Shown here piece after piece: positions 14,991-23,977 of a stretch of DNA of 64,000 bases; the first letter of the stretch is position 1, and every line of letters starts with the position of its first letter. The position numbers and the translations under genes were made by a program. Location: NCBI GenBank assembly GCA_028703445.1, contig JAQVMW010000001.1, forward strand, positions 1 to 64,000, in the 5' to 3' direction. The DNA is from Candidatus Peribacteraceae bacterium. Lineage in GTDB: Bacteria; Patescibacteriota; Gracilibacteria; Peribacterales; Peribacteraceae. The notes under the pieces are model-generated. The model was given only the letters and a program-made list of their open reading frames with translations. It had not been told where the DNA came from and made no database searches.

Positions 14991-15352
14991 TGACTTCCCT
15001 CCTCTTCGGCCTCTCGCTGGCTTCACTCCTCTCGATCACCTCCCTCGTGATCATCCTGCTCCGCGTGAGCCCGCTCACGGTTCCCGCGCAGGCGATCCCC
15101 GCATTCTTCTTAAGCCTCTTCCTCTCCATCTCTACTGTGGGGTCACTGCTCTTCCTCGCGCTCTGGAAGTGGCTGCCCACGCACAGCTGGGATTCCGGCA
15201 GAATCATGAGCATCGCCATTCGTCAGGGAATCTTTCTGGCTCTGGCCGTGGTCATTCTCGTGCTCTTCCACCTGTTGGAACTTTTGACCTGGTGGATCGC
15301 CATCCTGATTTTCTTGGTGTTCGGACTGATCGAACTCGCCCTGGATCAGTGA
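14990..15352 (+). CDS. Hypothetical integral membrane protein (120 aa, three helices)
   Basis: GTG start. Hydrophobic segments at about 4-24, 35-58 and 78-118, with few charges between; the C-terminal part is one long or two adjacent helices. No family recognised. It follows the UDG gene after a microrepeat spacer on the same strand. Function unknown. Confidence 0.55.
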   Translation: MTSLLFGLSLASLLSITSLVIILLRVSPLTVPAQAIPAFFLSLFLSISTVGSLLFLALWKWLPTHSWDSGRIMSIAIRQGIFLALAVVILVLFHLLELLTWWIAILIFLVFGLIELALDQ

Positions 15353-15355
15353 GGG

Positions 15356-15442
15356 ACGAATTGGCGATTGTATGATTGGCGATTGTTTGCGCTTTAAGAT
15401 GCAGTATCGCCAATAGAAAAATCGCCAATTGGCAATTCATAG
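15356..15442. repeat. TTGGCGATTG inverted microrepeat pair
   Basis: Left ATTGGCGATTGTATGATTGG, right TATCGCCAATAGAAAAATCG then CCAATTGGCAATT. Same motif as 1842-1920. Confidence 0.65.
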
Positions 15443-15490
15443 GATCACCGGTGTTCCTCAGTTCCCTCACGAGGTACACTGTCGGCGACT

Positions 15491-16510
15491 ATGACCGATC
15501 CACATGCCGACTGGGAATCCTTCGATGCGCGCATCCGTGCAGCCAAGACAGCCGATGAGCTCGCAGCAGTCGAGCAGGAACTGTTCGGGCGGAAAGCCGG
15601 TGTCATGACCCTCGCGCTCAAATCGCTCCATGATGTAGCGGCCGAGGAGCGCAAATCCGCCGCAGCCGGGCTCAATGCGTGGAAACGAACGTTCGATGAC
15701 CTCATCACGCTTCGCAGGAAAGAGTTCTCGAGCCCTTCTGACGAGACGCTTCGCACTGCGGATCGCATCGATGTGACATTGGAACTGCCACAGCGTGAGC
15801 GTGGGCACTTGCACCTGATTCCGGAATTCATCCGCGAGGTGGAGGAGGTCTTCGGCCGGCTGGGATTCGACGTGGCGACCGGCCCCGAGATCGAGACGGA
15901 GGAATTCAACTTTAATCAGCTCAATATCCCCCGCGACCATCCCGCTCGCGACGCGCAGGACACGTTCTGGCTCAAAACGAAAAACCCGGAGGATCGCCTC
16001 CTCCTGCGTACCCAGACCTCCCCGATGCAGATCCGCTACATGCAGAGTCATAAGCCCCCGCTCCGCGTGATCGCGCCGGGCAAGGTGTACCGCAAAGATT
16101 CCGATGCCACGCACTCCCCCATGTTCCATCAGTTCGAGGGATTGATGATCGGCGAGGATGTGACGCTGGCGAACATGAAGGCCGTGATGATCGAAGCGAT
16201 TCGCACGCTCGTCTCACCGACGGCGGAATTCCGCTTCCGCACGGGATTCTTTCCGTTCGTGGAACCGGGTCTGGAGGTGGACATGCGCTGGCAGGGTGAT
16301 GAGGAAGACAGCCGCGAGGGCAAGTGGCTCGAGATCGTTGGCTGCGGCATGGTGCACCCGAACGTGCTCCGCAATTGCGGCATCGATCCCAAGAAGTATC
16401 AGGGCTTCGCCTTCGGATTCGGTGTGGAACGCATGATCATGATCAAGCACCAGATCCCGGACCTAAGAGCATTTTTTATCGGGGATTTGAGGTTTTTGAG
16501 ACAGTTCTAG
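15491..16510 (+). CDS. pheS: Phenylalanyl-tRNA synthetase alpha subunit
   Basis: Class II synthetase catalytic subunit charging tRNA-Phe. Motif 2 region LRTQTSPMQIRYMQSHKPPL with VIAPGKVYRKDSDATHSPMFHQ, and motif 3 FAFGFGVERMIMIKHQIPDLR, are diagnostic; the N-terminal coiled-coil arm is shorter than usual, consistent with 339 aa. TACACT ends 10 nt before ATG. pheT is not adjacent, so the subunits are encoded apart. Confidence 0.95.
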   Translation: MTDPHADWESFDARIRAAKTADELAAVEQELFGRKAGVMTLALKSLHDVAAEERKSAAAGLNAWKRTFDDLITLRRKEFSSPSDETLRTADRIDVTLELPQRERGHLHLIPEFIREVEEVFGRLGFDVATGPEIETEEFNFNQLNIPRDHPARDAQDTFWLKTKNPEDRLLLRTQTSPMQIRYMQSHKPPLRVIAPGKVYRKDSDATHSPMFHQFEGLMIGEDVTLANMKAVMIEAIRTLVSPTAEFRFRTGFFPFVEPGLEVDMRWQGDEEDSREGKWLEIVGCGMVHPNVLRNCGIDPKKYQGFAFGFGVERMIMIKHQIPDLRAFFIGDLRFLRQF

Positions 16511-16719
16511 CGACCGCGCTGTCTGCGTCTCCATGAGGCCAGAGACTCATAGTTCGCCGGCCCGATCCTGACGTAAGCATTCACCTCACTGGTCTCGCCC
16601 GGAAGGATCTGTCCAAGACGCCGGCGCGTTTCAATCTGCACGGCATTGAGAAATTCAAAACGTGTGCTGCTCCCCTCCTGCACTCTAATCTTCCAGTACA
16701 ACTCAGGCGTTTGTGTCAT
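16507..16719 (-). CDS. Hypothetical small soluble protein (70 aa)
   Basis: No family recognised. The sequence TPELYWKIRVQEGSSTRFEF then VNAYVRIGPANYESLAS suggests a small beta-rich fold. Its stop overlaps the pheS stop from the opposite strand. A perfect TATAAT (16726-16731) lies 6 nt before ATG with TTAGAC 18 bp further up, so a real, separately promoted leaderless gene is likely. Confidence 0.6.
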   Translation of the reverse strand: MTQTPELYWKIRVQEGSSTRFEFLNAVQIETRRRLGQILPGETSEVNAYVRIGPANYESLASWRRRQRGR

Positions 16720-16809
16720 GTGGATATTATAACATCATTATAATATGCAGTCTAACTTAGGCGAAACGGGCTGAAATCTGTCCCCCGATCATAGAAATCC
16801 TCGTTTCAT

Positions 16810-16850
16810 AAAAAACCACCCAGCTCCTGTAATGAGGAACTGGGCGGTGG
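16810..16850 (-). terminator. Rho-independent terminator downstream of the surface-protein gene
   Basis: CCACCGCCCAGTTCC / AGGAGCTGGGTGG stem followed by TTTTTT on the reverse strand. A second hairpin (GCCGTTTTTCCC / GGGAGAAACGGC) lies between it and the stop at 16923. Confidence 0.85.
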
Positions 16851-16922
16851 TGCCGTTTCTCCCGCGAGGGAAAAACGGCGAATGCCGCTTGGCGGTTGGC
16901 TTTCGTTTCTGTCAGGGCCTTT

Positions 16923-18995
16923 CTATCCCTGGTAGAGAGTCGACTGAATCTCGGAGTCGGGGTAATCCAGCCAGTCGAATCTGTGGCTGGAGCCGTAATC
17001 CTGGTCGTACCACGCGAAGAACCCGTCACGGAGCCGGAGCGTGGTCTGGAGAGACGAGGAACCGCCGGTCGCGACTGCGGTGTTGGGGTTCGTAATGTTC
17101 GCCCGGAGGGCAAACGTCGCGCTCCCACCGCTCCCGATCGCCGTATCCACCGCGCTCGCCGCGAGACCCGTGAAGGTCACGCAGTAGCCGCTCCCCGTCA
17201 CTTCCACGGTAGAAGCCGCAACGGAGACGGTCGGGTTCAGGGTGTTGATCAGGTTGAACCCGGACGGATTGATCCCCACTTTCACGGTATCCACCACGAA
17301 CGTCAACGTGTCCGGGATTGCCCGATTGGGAGCATTCGTGTAGTTGAAGTTCGCCGCCGCGAAGCAGGAAAACATGCCGATCTCGCGATCGGCTCCCACG
17401 GGCATCGCCTCGGTCGCTGCACCGCCATTGGTAATGGCAGAGATTTTGGACATCACCACCGTCTGCCATGGCCCCACAACGGGGCCATCCATCACGGGCT
17501 GGAGGGTATTACCCGAGATGACGCCCCTCGCCATGACAGTCGAGATTTCGAGAGTGAAACAGTCGTTTGACTGCCCTCCGTTCACGTCCGTCAGGATATC
17601 GGGGCAGAGCAGCGCGATTGTTTGCGTCCCTTCGGCGACGACCAGTTCCCGATTGGTGAACCGGACACCGAAGTCGTCGTCGGACTCCGCACCGTAGCGG
17701 GTCGCGGAGGAGATGGGCATCTCTTGCCCGGGCAGTTTGATAGCCACCCGGTCGATGCTGCGGAGCTGGCCGTCCCCGCGAATGCCGATGTAGCAGACGT
17801 CAGAATCCTCGAGTGCGGCCGTGAGGGCAGCGCGAGTGACGGCAACGCCGCCCGTTCCGCCGAGCAACTGATGGGAACGCACCGGCGTCGTGTCGTTAGA
17901 AACCGTGAGGCTGCCGTGGTCATCGAATGACCAGAGCGTCTGGTCGGCATGGACGAGGTGGATGTTCCTCGGGAAACCGACCTCCTGCCCCGTCTGGAGC
18001 ACCTCGGCACTGGCGAATGTCGAAGTGATCTGCAACGAGGGATCGGGCATGAGGGACAAAGCAGCAGTGGCGCGGACTTCGAAGAGTCCGCTCGTATCCT
18101 CAGGAATCACCACGCCGCCGCCAACGAAATCGAAGACAACCAAGGGATTGGACGAGATGGATCCGTTGCTCACAATCGTGTCAACGAAACCATTGTCGTC
18201 GCTGTCGAACCACACCTCGGGGCGCGTGATATTGTAGAGGCTCCCCTGCTGCGCCTCGACATGCAAACCGGTAAAGAGCAGATCGGCCCCTTCCGCGGCC
18301 ACTCGAACGCGACCGAGAACGAGACCTTGCTGGTTTGAAACGGCCGTATCGGACGAGGGACCGGCCAGCTCCGTCACGAACATCTCCGCCTGTGCGTACT
18401 CCAGCGTGTGCAACGTCGGCGGGGCACCGGTGTAGCGGATGTCGGAGATCAGTCGCCCGCGCAGATCGCGAGCCACCACCTCCGCCAGTTCGACACCGAT
18501 CCGCTCTCCCGAGAGGTCATTGCCCATGGAAGCATAGACCTCCGTGCGCAACGTTTTTCCCGGGCGGCCCCACACTGGCCGGACCATGTGAAAATCCACG
18601 AGATCTGAATCAGGATCCGGTCGGGTCTTGGCAACGGTGGCCTCGCATCCGTCTCGCGACAGACCATTCAGGTCCGCTTTGAGCAGGAGCTCGTCGGCGT
18701 TGCCGAACAGCAGATCGGATCCCTCGGCACTCACGAACGCCATGTCCGTGATGCGGGCGTAGGCGCGCAGCGAGGTACAAAGATCAATCCGAGCAATCAT
18801 CCCAAAATCATCCGCGCCCAGCGTAAGAGAGGGCACGACACGATTCATCGCCGTGAGGACAGGGACGGAGACGGGCACGGACGCTCGCGGCGGCACGGTG
18901 ATAACCGGCGCCAACGAGAGCAACTCGCGCTTCTCCAGACCCTCGATCCTCAGGTTTCGAACACTATGGCAAACACTCGTGCATCGACGTTTCAT
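16923..18995 (-). CDS. Large secreted or surface protein with an N-terminal LEKRELLS motif
   Basis: About 690 residues, almost wholly beta-strand-like, rich in Thr/Val/Ser/Asp. The N-terminus MKRRCTSVCHSVRNLRIEGL then EKRELLSLAPV resembles the LEPRxLLS start seen on many planctomycete secreted proteins. Calcium-type Asp clusters occur (DSDDNGFVD), and repeated segments about 70-100 residues long suggest Ig-like or cohesin-like domains. Start 18995 is chosen for the ribosome-binding sequence AAGGGAG 7 nt upstream, rare in this window. It has its own promoter and terminator. Function unknown. Confidence 0.7.
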   Translation of the reverse strand: MKRRCTSVCHSVRNLRIEGLEKRELLSLAPVITVPPRASVPVSVPVLTAMNRVVPSLTLGADDFGMIARIDLCTSLRAYARITDMAFVSAEGSDLLFGNADELLLKADLNGLSRDGCEATVAKTRPDPDSDLVDFHMVRPVWGRPGKTLRTEVYASMGNDLSGERIGVELAEVVARDLRGRLISDIRYTGAPPTLHTLEYAQAEMFVTELAGPSSDTAVSNQQGLVLGRVRVAAEGADLLFTGLHVEAQQGSLYNITRPEVWFDSDDNGFVDTIVSNGSISSNPLVVFDFVGGGVVIPEDTSGLFEVRATAALSLMPDPSLQITSTFASAEVLQTGQEVGFPRNIHLVHADQTLWSFDDHGSLTVSNDTTPVRSHQLLGGTGGVAVTRAALTAALEDSDVCYIGIRGDGQLRSIDRVAIKLPGQEMPISSATRYGAESDDDFGVRFTNRELVVAEGTQTIALLCPDILTDVNGGQSNDCFTLEISTVMARGVISGNTLQPVMDGPVVGPWQTVVMSKISAITNGGAATEAMPVGADREIGMFSCFAAANFNYTNAPNRAIPDTLTFVVDTVKVGINPSGFNLINTLNPTVSVAASTVEVTGSGYCVTFTGLAASAVDTAIGSGGSATFALRANITNPNTAVATGGSSSLQTTLRLRDGFFAWYDQDYGSSHRFDWLDYPDSEIQSTLYQG

Positions 18996-19099
18996 GAGAC
19001 ACTCCCTTGAAATTGGTTGAAACAAAAGCCGATAGTGCCAAGGAGCGGTGCAGCGACCGCAAAAATCCTTGTAAAAGCGGCTTTTGCTGCTCCGTATGT

Positions 19100-19126
19100 T
19101 TTATACTTTTATTGACTAATTGTCAA
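19100..19126 (-). promoter_or_regulatory. Promoter TTGACA-15-TATAAA for the surface-protein gene
   Basis: -35 at 19121-19126 and -10 at 19100-19105 (reverse strand), leaving a leader of roughly 95 nt that contains a GCAAAAGCCGCTTTTAC inverted motif and ends in a Shine-Dalgarno sequence. Confidence 0.65.
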
Positions 19127-19146
19127 TATGATCTATATTACCGCAG

Positions 19147-19851
19147 TTAAACGCTAAACGGGCTGAAATTGGTGTTTCTATCATAATAATCTTCCTTTTC
19201 CGCTTTCTTGAGAAAAGAAACGACCCTATAGGTGATTGGCGTTGCGATGACCTCGATGCCGACTTTAAAGATGTAATTTGCGGCAATCAGGCTTAGGGCG
19301 ATCGCCCACGGAAAGACGCCGAAGACACAGGCCAGCGTGATGAACACGATCGTATCCAGCCCTTCGCCCACCAGTGTCGATCCGATCGTGCGCATCCAGA
19401 GGTGACGACCCGCCATCCACACTTTCATTTTGGCAAGGACGAACGAATTGGAAAATTCTCCAAACAGGTACGCGAGCAAACTCGCCGCAACGATCCCGCC
19501 GGAACTGACGCTCCCGAGAATGGCGCTGTACGCACTGTCTCCCGCATATCCGCGCCACGCTTCTTCACCGGGCAGAATCTGGATAAGCCAGAGACTCGCA
19601 CTCATCAGGAGCGCCGCAACAAATCCGCTCCAGATCACGCGACGCGAGCGCGCGTAACCGTAGACCTCGGTCAGAATGTCGCCGAAGATGTAACTCAACG
19701 GAAAGAGCAACGTGCCACCGTCAAAGGAGAGACGAATGCCCAGGACGGAAAACCCCGCGTCCACGATCTTGGCCGAAGAAGCGACATTGCTGATGAGCAG
19801 GACCGCGACGAAGGCGGCCATGACGAAGTCGAAGTAGCGGTAGGAACGCAT
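19147..19851 (-). CDS. yhhQ: Queuosine precursor transporter (YhhQ/VUT family)
   Basis: Imports queuine or its precursors (preQ0/preQ1) for tRNA modification. 234 residues with six hydrophobic helices; the signature FPLSYIFGDILTEVYGYARSRR, the EFSNSFVLAKMKVW loop and WMRTIGSTLVGEGLDTIVF are family hallmarks. TATAGT ends 10 nt before ATG. It is on the same strand as the surface-protein gene downstream, but that gene has its own promoter. Fits scavenging in a reduced genome. Confidence 0.92.
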   Translation of the reverse strand: MRSYRYFDFVMAAFVAVLLISNVASSAKIVDAGFSVLGIRLSFDGGTLLFPLSYIFGDILTEVYGYARSRRVIWSGFVAALLMSASLWLIQILPGEEAWRGYAGDSAYSAILGSVSSGGIVAASLLAYLFGEFSNSFVLAKMKVWMAGRHLWMRTIGSTLVGEGLDTIVFITLACVFGVFPWAIALSLIAANYIFKVGIEVIATPITYRVVSFLKKAEKEDYYDRNTNFSPFSV

Positions 19852-20006
19852 TGCATTGCAAACTATACCTCATGACTATGTTTGCATTTCAAAAAAACAA
19901 AGCAGAAACAAACCGTGCGTCGAAGACGCATCAAACCATTGTGCCGAAGCGCGGGTCTCGCGGGTTCCCGCGCTGGAGGCACTCCGCTGAAGGGAAGGGT
20001 GGGTTC

Positions 20007-20039
20007 ATGGGAGGGACACCGCAGGTGGCCCTTCCATGA
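20007..20039. terminator. Hairpin after pyrE
   Basis: CATGGGAGGGACACC and GGTGGCCCTTCCATG form a stem with few mismatches directly after the pyrE stop. No U-tract, so terminator status is uncertain. Confidence 0.4.
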
Positions 20040-20672
20040 TCACTGTCTCCAGTTTTCCGGATCCCGGATGAACTGTCTGGCCGTCTCGATGTGTTCCTCC
20101 GAAATCCTGCCCTGCGCGCTTGCGACGTCGAGCAGCACGGTAAACGTGGAGAGCGGATGCAGGTGCACCTGCGCGATCTGGGCCTTTTCGATGCCGGCCA
20201 TGAGTTCGTAGCTGAAAATCGCAATGACATCGCAGATCGTGGCCTTGCCTTCTTCGCGCAGCGCCTCGACCGAGGCGATGGCGCTGCCGCCGGTGGAGAG
20301 CAAATCCTCGATCAGCACGACGTGCTTCCCTTGCTTCAGATCGCCCTCGATGAGTTTCTTGGTGCCGTGATCTTTGGCCTTTGCGCGGACGTAGACGAAG
20401 GGCAGGTTCATCCGGTCCGCGACGAGCGCCGCCCAGCCGATGGCCGCCGTGGCGGTGCCTGCAATGACGTCGGGCGGAACGGAAAGGGAACGCACACGCG
20501 ACACGAACGCATCCACGATAAATTTGCGGGCATCCGGGTGGCTGTAGAGCATGCGATTGTCGCAGTAGACCGGGGATTTGATGCCGCTGACCCAGGTGAA
20601 GGGCGGATCAACCGAAAGCTTGACGGCACCGATGTTAAGCAGCAGTTCCGCGATGCGTTGTCCGTGGGGCAC
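20040..20672 (-). CDS. pyrE: Orotate phosphoribosyltransferase
   Basis: Makes OMP from orotate and PRPP. The PRPP-binding motif VVLIEDLLSTGGSAIASVEAL and the substrate segment TWVSGIKSPVYCDNR with LPFVYVRAKAKDHGTKKLIEG are characteristic. GTG start giving 210 aa. TACACT on the reverse strand (20690s) precedes it. Divergent from rsmG. Confidence 0.93.
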   Translation of the reverse strand: MPHGQRIAELLLNIGAVKLSVDPPFTWVSGIKSPVYCDNRMLYSHPDARKFIVDAFVSRVRSLSVPPDVIAGTATAAIGWAALVADRMNLPFVYVRAKAKDHGTKKLIEGDLKQGKHVVLIEDLLSTGGSAIASVEALREEGKATICDVIAIFSYELMAGIEKAQIAQVHLHPLSTFTVLLDVASAQGRISEEHIETARQFIRDPENWRQ

Positions 20673-20730
20673 GGGATAGAGGGGAAGTGTATTCTGACGC
20701 TAACATGTTCGCGCTTCAGTCTCAATTCCC

Positions 20731-21435
20731 ATGATTGCAGAAGAGACGCAGAGTCGGCTTAAGCAGCTTCAAGAAGCCTTCCTCGCGGAGAACGCGAAGC
20801 TCAATCTCTCCGCCTTCCGCACGAGCGAAGCCTGCTGGACGGGGAACATTTTGGATTCGCTGGCCGCACTGGAAACAGAACCGTTACGCGCACTTTCCCC
20901 CAGCCCTAACCCTAATCCTAATCCTTCTCCTAGAATCCTCGACCTCGGCACCGGAGGAGGGTTCCCTCTGCTGCCACTCGCTGTGTGCCTTCCGCAGTGC
21001 TCTTTCGTCGGGATGGATTCGGTGCGGAAGAAAGTCGCAGCCGTGCAGCGCATCATCGATGCAGTGAAGATCCCGAACGTCAGCCTTGTGTGCGGACGAT
21101 CGGAAACTCTCGCACGGGAGGGTGCCCACCGCGAACAGTACGACGTCATACTCGTGCGAGCGCTTGCGGAGCTGAATGTGCTGCTGGAACTGGCCGCCCC
21201 GTTGGTGAAAGTCGGGGGACACATCCTCTGTTGGAAGAGCCTCAAAATCGAGCAGGAGCTCAAAGATTCCCTCCTCGCCCGATCCGAACTCTCGTGCCAG
21301 ATGGAGAAACCCTACGAGTACGACCTGGGGGGAACCTGGGGCAGGCGCCAGATCCTCCTCTTCAGAAAACGCGCGAAGACGAATGCGAAGTACCCGCGAG
21401 AAGTCGGTGAACCCAAAAAGAATCCGCTACTCTGA
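20731..21435 (+). CDS. rsmG: 16S rRNA (guanine-527-N7)-methyltransferase with a Pro-Asn repeat insert
   Basis: Methylates G527 of 16S rRNA using SAM. LTAxR-like start NLSAFRTSEACWTGNILDSL, SAM motif RILDLGTGGGFPLLPLA, and late VRALAELNVLLELAAPLV fit RsmG/GidB. Between the helical N-domain and motif I there is an extra [11 protein letters not shown] run (about residues 56-66), encoded by the same CCTAAYCC repeat that fills intergenic spacers elsewhere. Frame and core are intact, so the enzyme is probably active. Confidence 0.9.
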   Translation: MIAEETQSRLKQLQEAFLAENAKLNLSAFRTSEACWTGNILDSLAALETEPLRALSPSPNPNPNPSPRILDLGTGGGFPLLPLAVCLPQCSFVGMDSVRKKVAAVQRIIDAVKIPNVSLVCGRSETLAREGAHREQYDVILVRALAELNVLLELAAPLVKVGGHILCWKSLKIEQELKDSLLARSELSCQMEKPYEYDLGGTWGRRQILLFRKRAKTNAKYPREVGEPKKNPLL

Positions 21436-21478
21436 CAAGTGAGGACAAGTGATGCCAATTACGCATAACACCGATTGA

Positions 21479-22336
21479 TCAGGCACGAGCCCAACGAGCC
21501 ATGACCACTGATCCGTGCATCGTGTGCACACGATCTGACAACATCCCGTCATAATTACGAGGCACCAATCTCTCCGGTTCTTTGGAACATCTCGGAATTT
21601 CGACAACCTGCCCGTGTGAAATAATCACAACGTCATTCCTCTGTATAACGCGTCCCAGTGCAATCCCATCGCCGTGGTATGGCTGAATGAATCCGCCACG
21701 AGCCAACGAAACATCGAGCTTTCCTTCGTCGTCCAAAGGGAAACCCTCGGAACCCGCATCAATCGCAATAACGTATCCTTCTCTTCTTTCCTCACTGTAT
21801 TCAACGATCAACATTCCTTCACCACCCGCATATTCTGTCACATTATCACCTAAATACTCAGCAGCATCCCTCGCACTGATCAGAAAGCTTGATTTGGGAT
21901 AAGGCACTTGTGCCTGCCTCTGCCGTGCGACATACCTCCATGTTGCGCCAACCTCGTTTCCATCTATCAGACCAGCCCACATCGTCACAGCTTTCTCAAA
22001 ATCATTTCCATACCCGTGGAAAATAAAGCCATTCTGGCTACCCATACCACGTTCGATCGTCTGTACAAAAGGCAATGTACTAGCGCCCCGCTGGTTCATT
22101 TTTTCCCAAGCCAATACAACATTCTTCAGGAGAAAATCTGGCATCGGCCCCCACGAAAATTCCAGAAGTTTCTGGGAAGAATCGGGGCTTGGGGTGCCTG
22201 CAGTGACGAGACTGCCTCGAAAGGCGAATCTCATCTCCGCGGGCACCGCATTGGATTGATGTGCTGCATCACCTGAAAGGTTGCAGATCTCCTGATCGAG
22301 TCCTCCGTCATCGCGGTGGGAAGAAAGGTGAAACAT
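21479..22336 (-). CDS. Hypothetical protein (up to 285 aa)
   Basis: No family recognised. Soluble mixed alpha/beta sequence with segments GMLIVEYSEERREGYVIAID, GFIQPYHGDGIALGRVIQR and VVIISHGQVVEIPR, which read like beta-strand pairs of a barrel or swivel domain, preceded by KSSFLISARDAAEYLGDNV. The first 34 residues look poorly folded; an internal ATG at 22234 preceded by GCGGAG is an alternative start. It is isolated between convergent rsmG and divergent rlmE. Confidence 0.55.
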   Translation of the reverse strand: MFHLSSHRDDGGLDQEICNLSGDAAHQSNAVPAEMRFAFRGSLVTAGTPSPDSSQKLLEFSWGPMPDFLLKNVVLAWEKMNQRGASTLPFVQTIERGMGSQNGFIFHGYGNDFEKAVTMWAGLIDGNEVGATWRYVARQRQAQVPYPKSSFLISARDAAEYLGDNVTEYAGGEGMLIVEYSEERREGYVIAIDAGSEGFPLDDEGKLDVSLARGGFIQPYHGDGIALGRVIQRNDVVIISHGQVVEIPRCSKEPERLVPRNYDGMLSDRVHTMHGSVVMARWARA

Positions 22337-22418
22337 ATCCTCGCGGGAAGCTCTGGGGAATACTTGTTTTTATCACATTGCCAACTGCAGTCAATAAATG
22401 TCCTGATAGAATCAGGGC

Positions 22419-23012
22419 GTGCCCAAGCCCTACACCCCCAACGATGCGTGGAGCCGGAAAGCGGCCAAAGAAGGCTTTCGGGCGCGTTCCGTCTACAAGC
22501 TCATGGAGCTGGACGAGCGGTTTCACCTGCTCAAGCCCGGACAGACCGTGCTCGATCTCGCCGCCGCGCCGGGCAGCTGGCTGCAGTACGCGAGCAAGCG
22601 CATCGGACCCAAAGGACTTGCCATCGGGTTTGACCTGAAGCCTATCGCTCCCATTGCGGACAACGTGCGCACGTTCGAGCAGGACATCACGCAGCCGGAG
22701 AAGATCGATTCCCTCCTCGAGGCAGAACACCTGCCGGCCATCGGCCTCGTGCTCTCGGACATCGCCCCCTCGACGAGCGGCATCCGTGACGTGGACCAGT
22801 GGCGGAGCATCGAACTCAATCAGGCCGTACTCGCGATTGCGGAGCGGTGGCTCACGTCCGGCGGGTTCTGCGTGCTCAAGGTCTTCCGCGGCGCGGACTT
22901 CGACGGCTTCCTACGCGAGGTGAAGGCACAGTGGAAAGATGTGCGCATCGCAACCCCGCGGGCGAGCCGCGACCGGAGCAAGGAAGTGTATCTGGTGATG
23001 AAGAAGCTTTAA
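22419..23012 (+). CDS. rlmE: 23S rRNA 2'-O-ribose methyltransferase RlmE (FtsJ)
   Basis: Methylates U2552 of 23S rRNA. FRARSVYKLMELDERFHLLK carries the first catalytic Lys, VLDLAAAPGSWLQYASKRIG is the SAM motif, VLSDIAPSTSGIRDVDQ the Asp region, and CVLKVFRGADFDGFL the second Lys. 197 aa, family length. GTG start with TAGAAT ending 6 nt upstream, a clear leaderless example. Confidence 0.94.
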   Translation: MPKPYTPNDAWSRKAAKEGFRARSVYKLMELDERFHLLKPGQTVLDLAAAPGSWLQYASKRIGPKGLAIGFDLKPIAPIADNVRTFEQDITQPEKIDSLLEAEHLPAIGLVLSDIAPSTSGIRDVDQWRSIELNQAVLAIAERWLTSGGFCVLKVFRGADFDGFLREVKAQWKDVRIATPRASRDRSKEVYLVMKKL

Positions 23013-23017
23013 ATATG

Positions 23018-23092
23018 TCATGGTGAACTCTGTCGAACCATGACATTTGAAATTTGCCGCACTTCGACAGGGCTCAGTGTGACAAATTTTCT
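23018..23092. repeat. REP-like double palindrome
   Basis: ATGTCATGGT...ACCATGACAT and AAATTTG...CAAATTT stems; the latter encloses CACTTCGACAGGGCTCAGTG, a motif widespread in bacterial intergenic REP sequences. Between rlmE and ftsE. Confidence 0.6.
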
Positions 23093-23157
23093 GTTTCAAT
23101 AATTTTTCCAAAAATAAGAAGCTCTATCTGACACACAAGTCCGCTATACTGCTTTCC

Positions 23158-23946
23158 ATGATCGTCCTTAGGGAAGTGACCAAAACCTTCGGGAAGAAAA
23201 CCGTCCTCGATCACGTATCGCTCACGATCAATCCGGGAGAGTTCGTCTGTGTCGTAGGCCCGAGCGGCGCCGGCAAAACCACCCTGTTGCATTTGCTCAT
23301 TGGCGCGCAGCGTGTGACGGAAGGGGGCATCGAAGTGGATAGTGTCGACCTCAGAGGTATCCCGCCGCCGGTGCTCCAGCTCTATAGGCGCAGAGTCGGC
23401 TTCATTTTTCAGGATTACCGCCTGATCCCCCATCGCACGGTCAGAGAGAACTGCGCATTCCCGCTCGAGGCGGCAGGTTGGAGCGACGACGCCATCAAAG
23501 AGCGCGTAACGGATGTCCTGCAGATTCTGGGCATCTCATCGCTCGAGGCAACTCTCCCCTGCGATCTCTCGGGCGGCGAACAGGCGCGCGTGGCGATCGC
23601 CCGGGCCGTCATCCACGAGCCAATGATCCTGCTCGCCGACGAACCGACGGGGAATCTGGATCCCGAGCAATCCATGGAAATTCTCCGGCTCTTTGCTCAA
23701 ATCCATCAGGCCGGCACAACCGTCATCCTCGCCACGCACGACAGCGACCTCGTTTCGGCGCTGCAGACCCGCGTCGTGTACCTGAAGGATGGCAAGATCG
23801 CGCAGGACGCAAAGGGCGGCTATCCGGGACAGGCGACACCGGCGCCTCCCTCGAATCACAAGATCCTCGAGCAGGAATCTTTGACGCCCACCGGCGAAGA
23901 CCCTCCCGAGAAGCGAAAAATAAAAATCACAGCGATCCATTCTTAG
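23158..23946 (+). CDS. ftsE: ABC transporter ATPase, FtsE-like
   Basis: Walker A GPSGAGKTT, Q-loop FIFQDYRLIPHRTVRENCAF, signature LSGGEQARVAIARA, Walker B ILLADEPTGNLDPE and switch ATHDSDLV are all intact. The FtsE-type sequence VTKTFGKKTVLDHVSLTI at the start and the length support FtsE, which acts with FtsX to activate septal hydrolases. An extra polar tail of about 40 residues follows the ATPase domain. No ftsX is adjacent, so a related transporter ATPase is possible. TATACT lies 7 nt before ATG. Confidence 0.8.
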   Translation: MIVLREVTKTFGKKTVLDHVSLTINPGEFVCVVGPSGAGKTTLLHLLIGAQRVTEGGIEVDSVDLRGIPPPVLQLYRRRVGFIFQDYRLIPHRTVRENCAFPLEAAGWSDDAIKERVTDVLQILGISSLEATLPCDLSGGEQARVAIARAVIHEPMILLADEPTGNLDPEQSMEILRLFAQIHQAGTTVILATHDSDLVSALQTRVVYLKDGKIAQDAKGGYPGQATPAPPSNHKILEQESLTPTGEDPPEKRKIKITAIHS

Positions 23947-23977
23947 CTTCTTAGCTGGTTAGCTTCTTAGGAAGCTC

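Noticed and set aside
23018-23092. Regulatory RNA between rlmE and ftsE
   Set aside because: The palindromes match a widespread REP-type motif, and the ftsE promoter lies beyond them; no separate transcript signals are seen.
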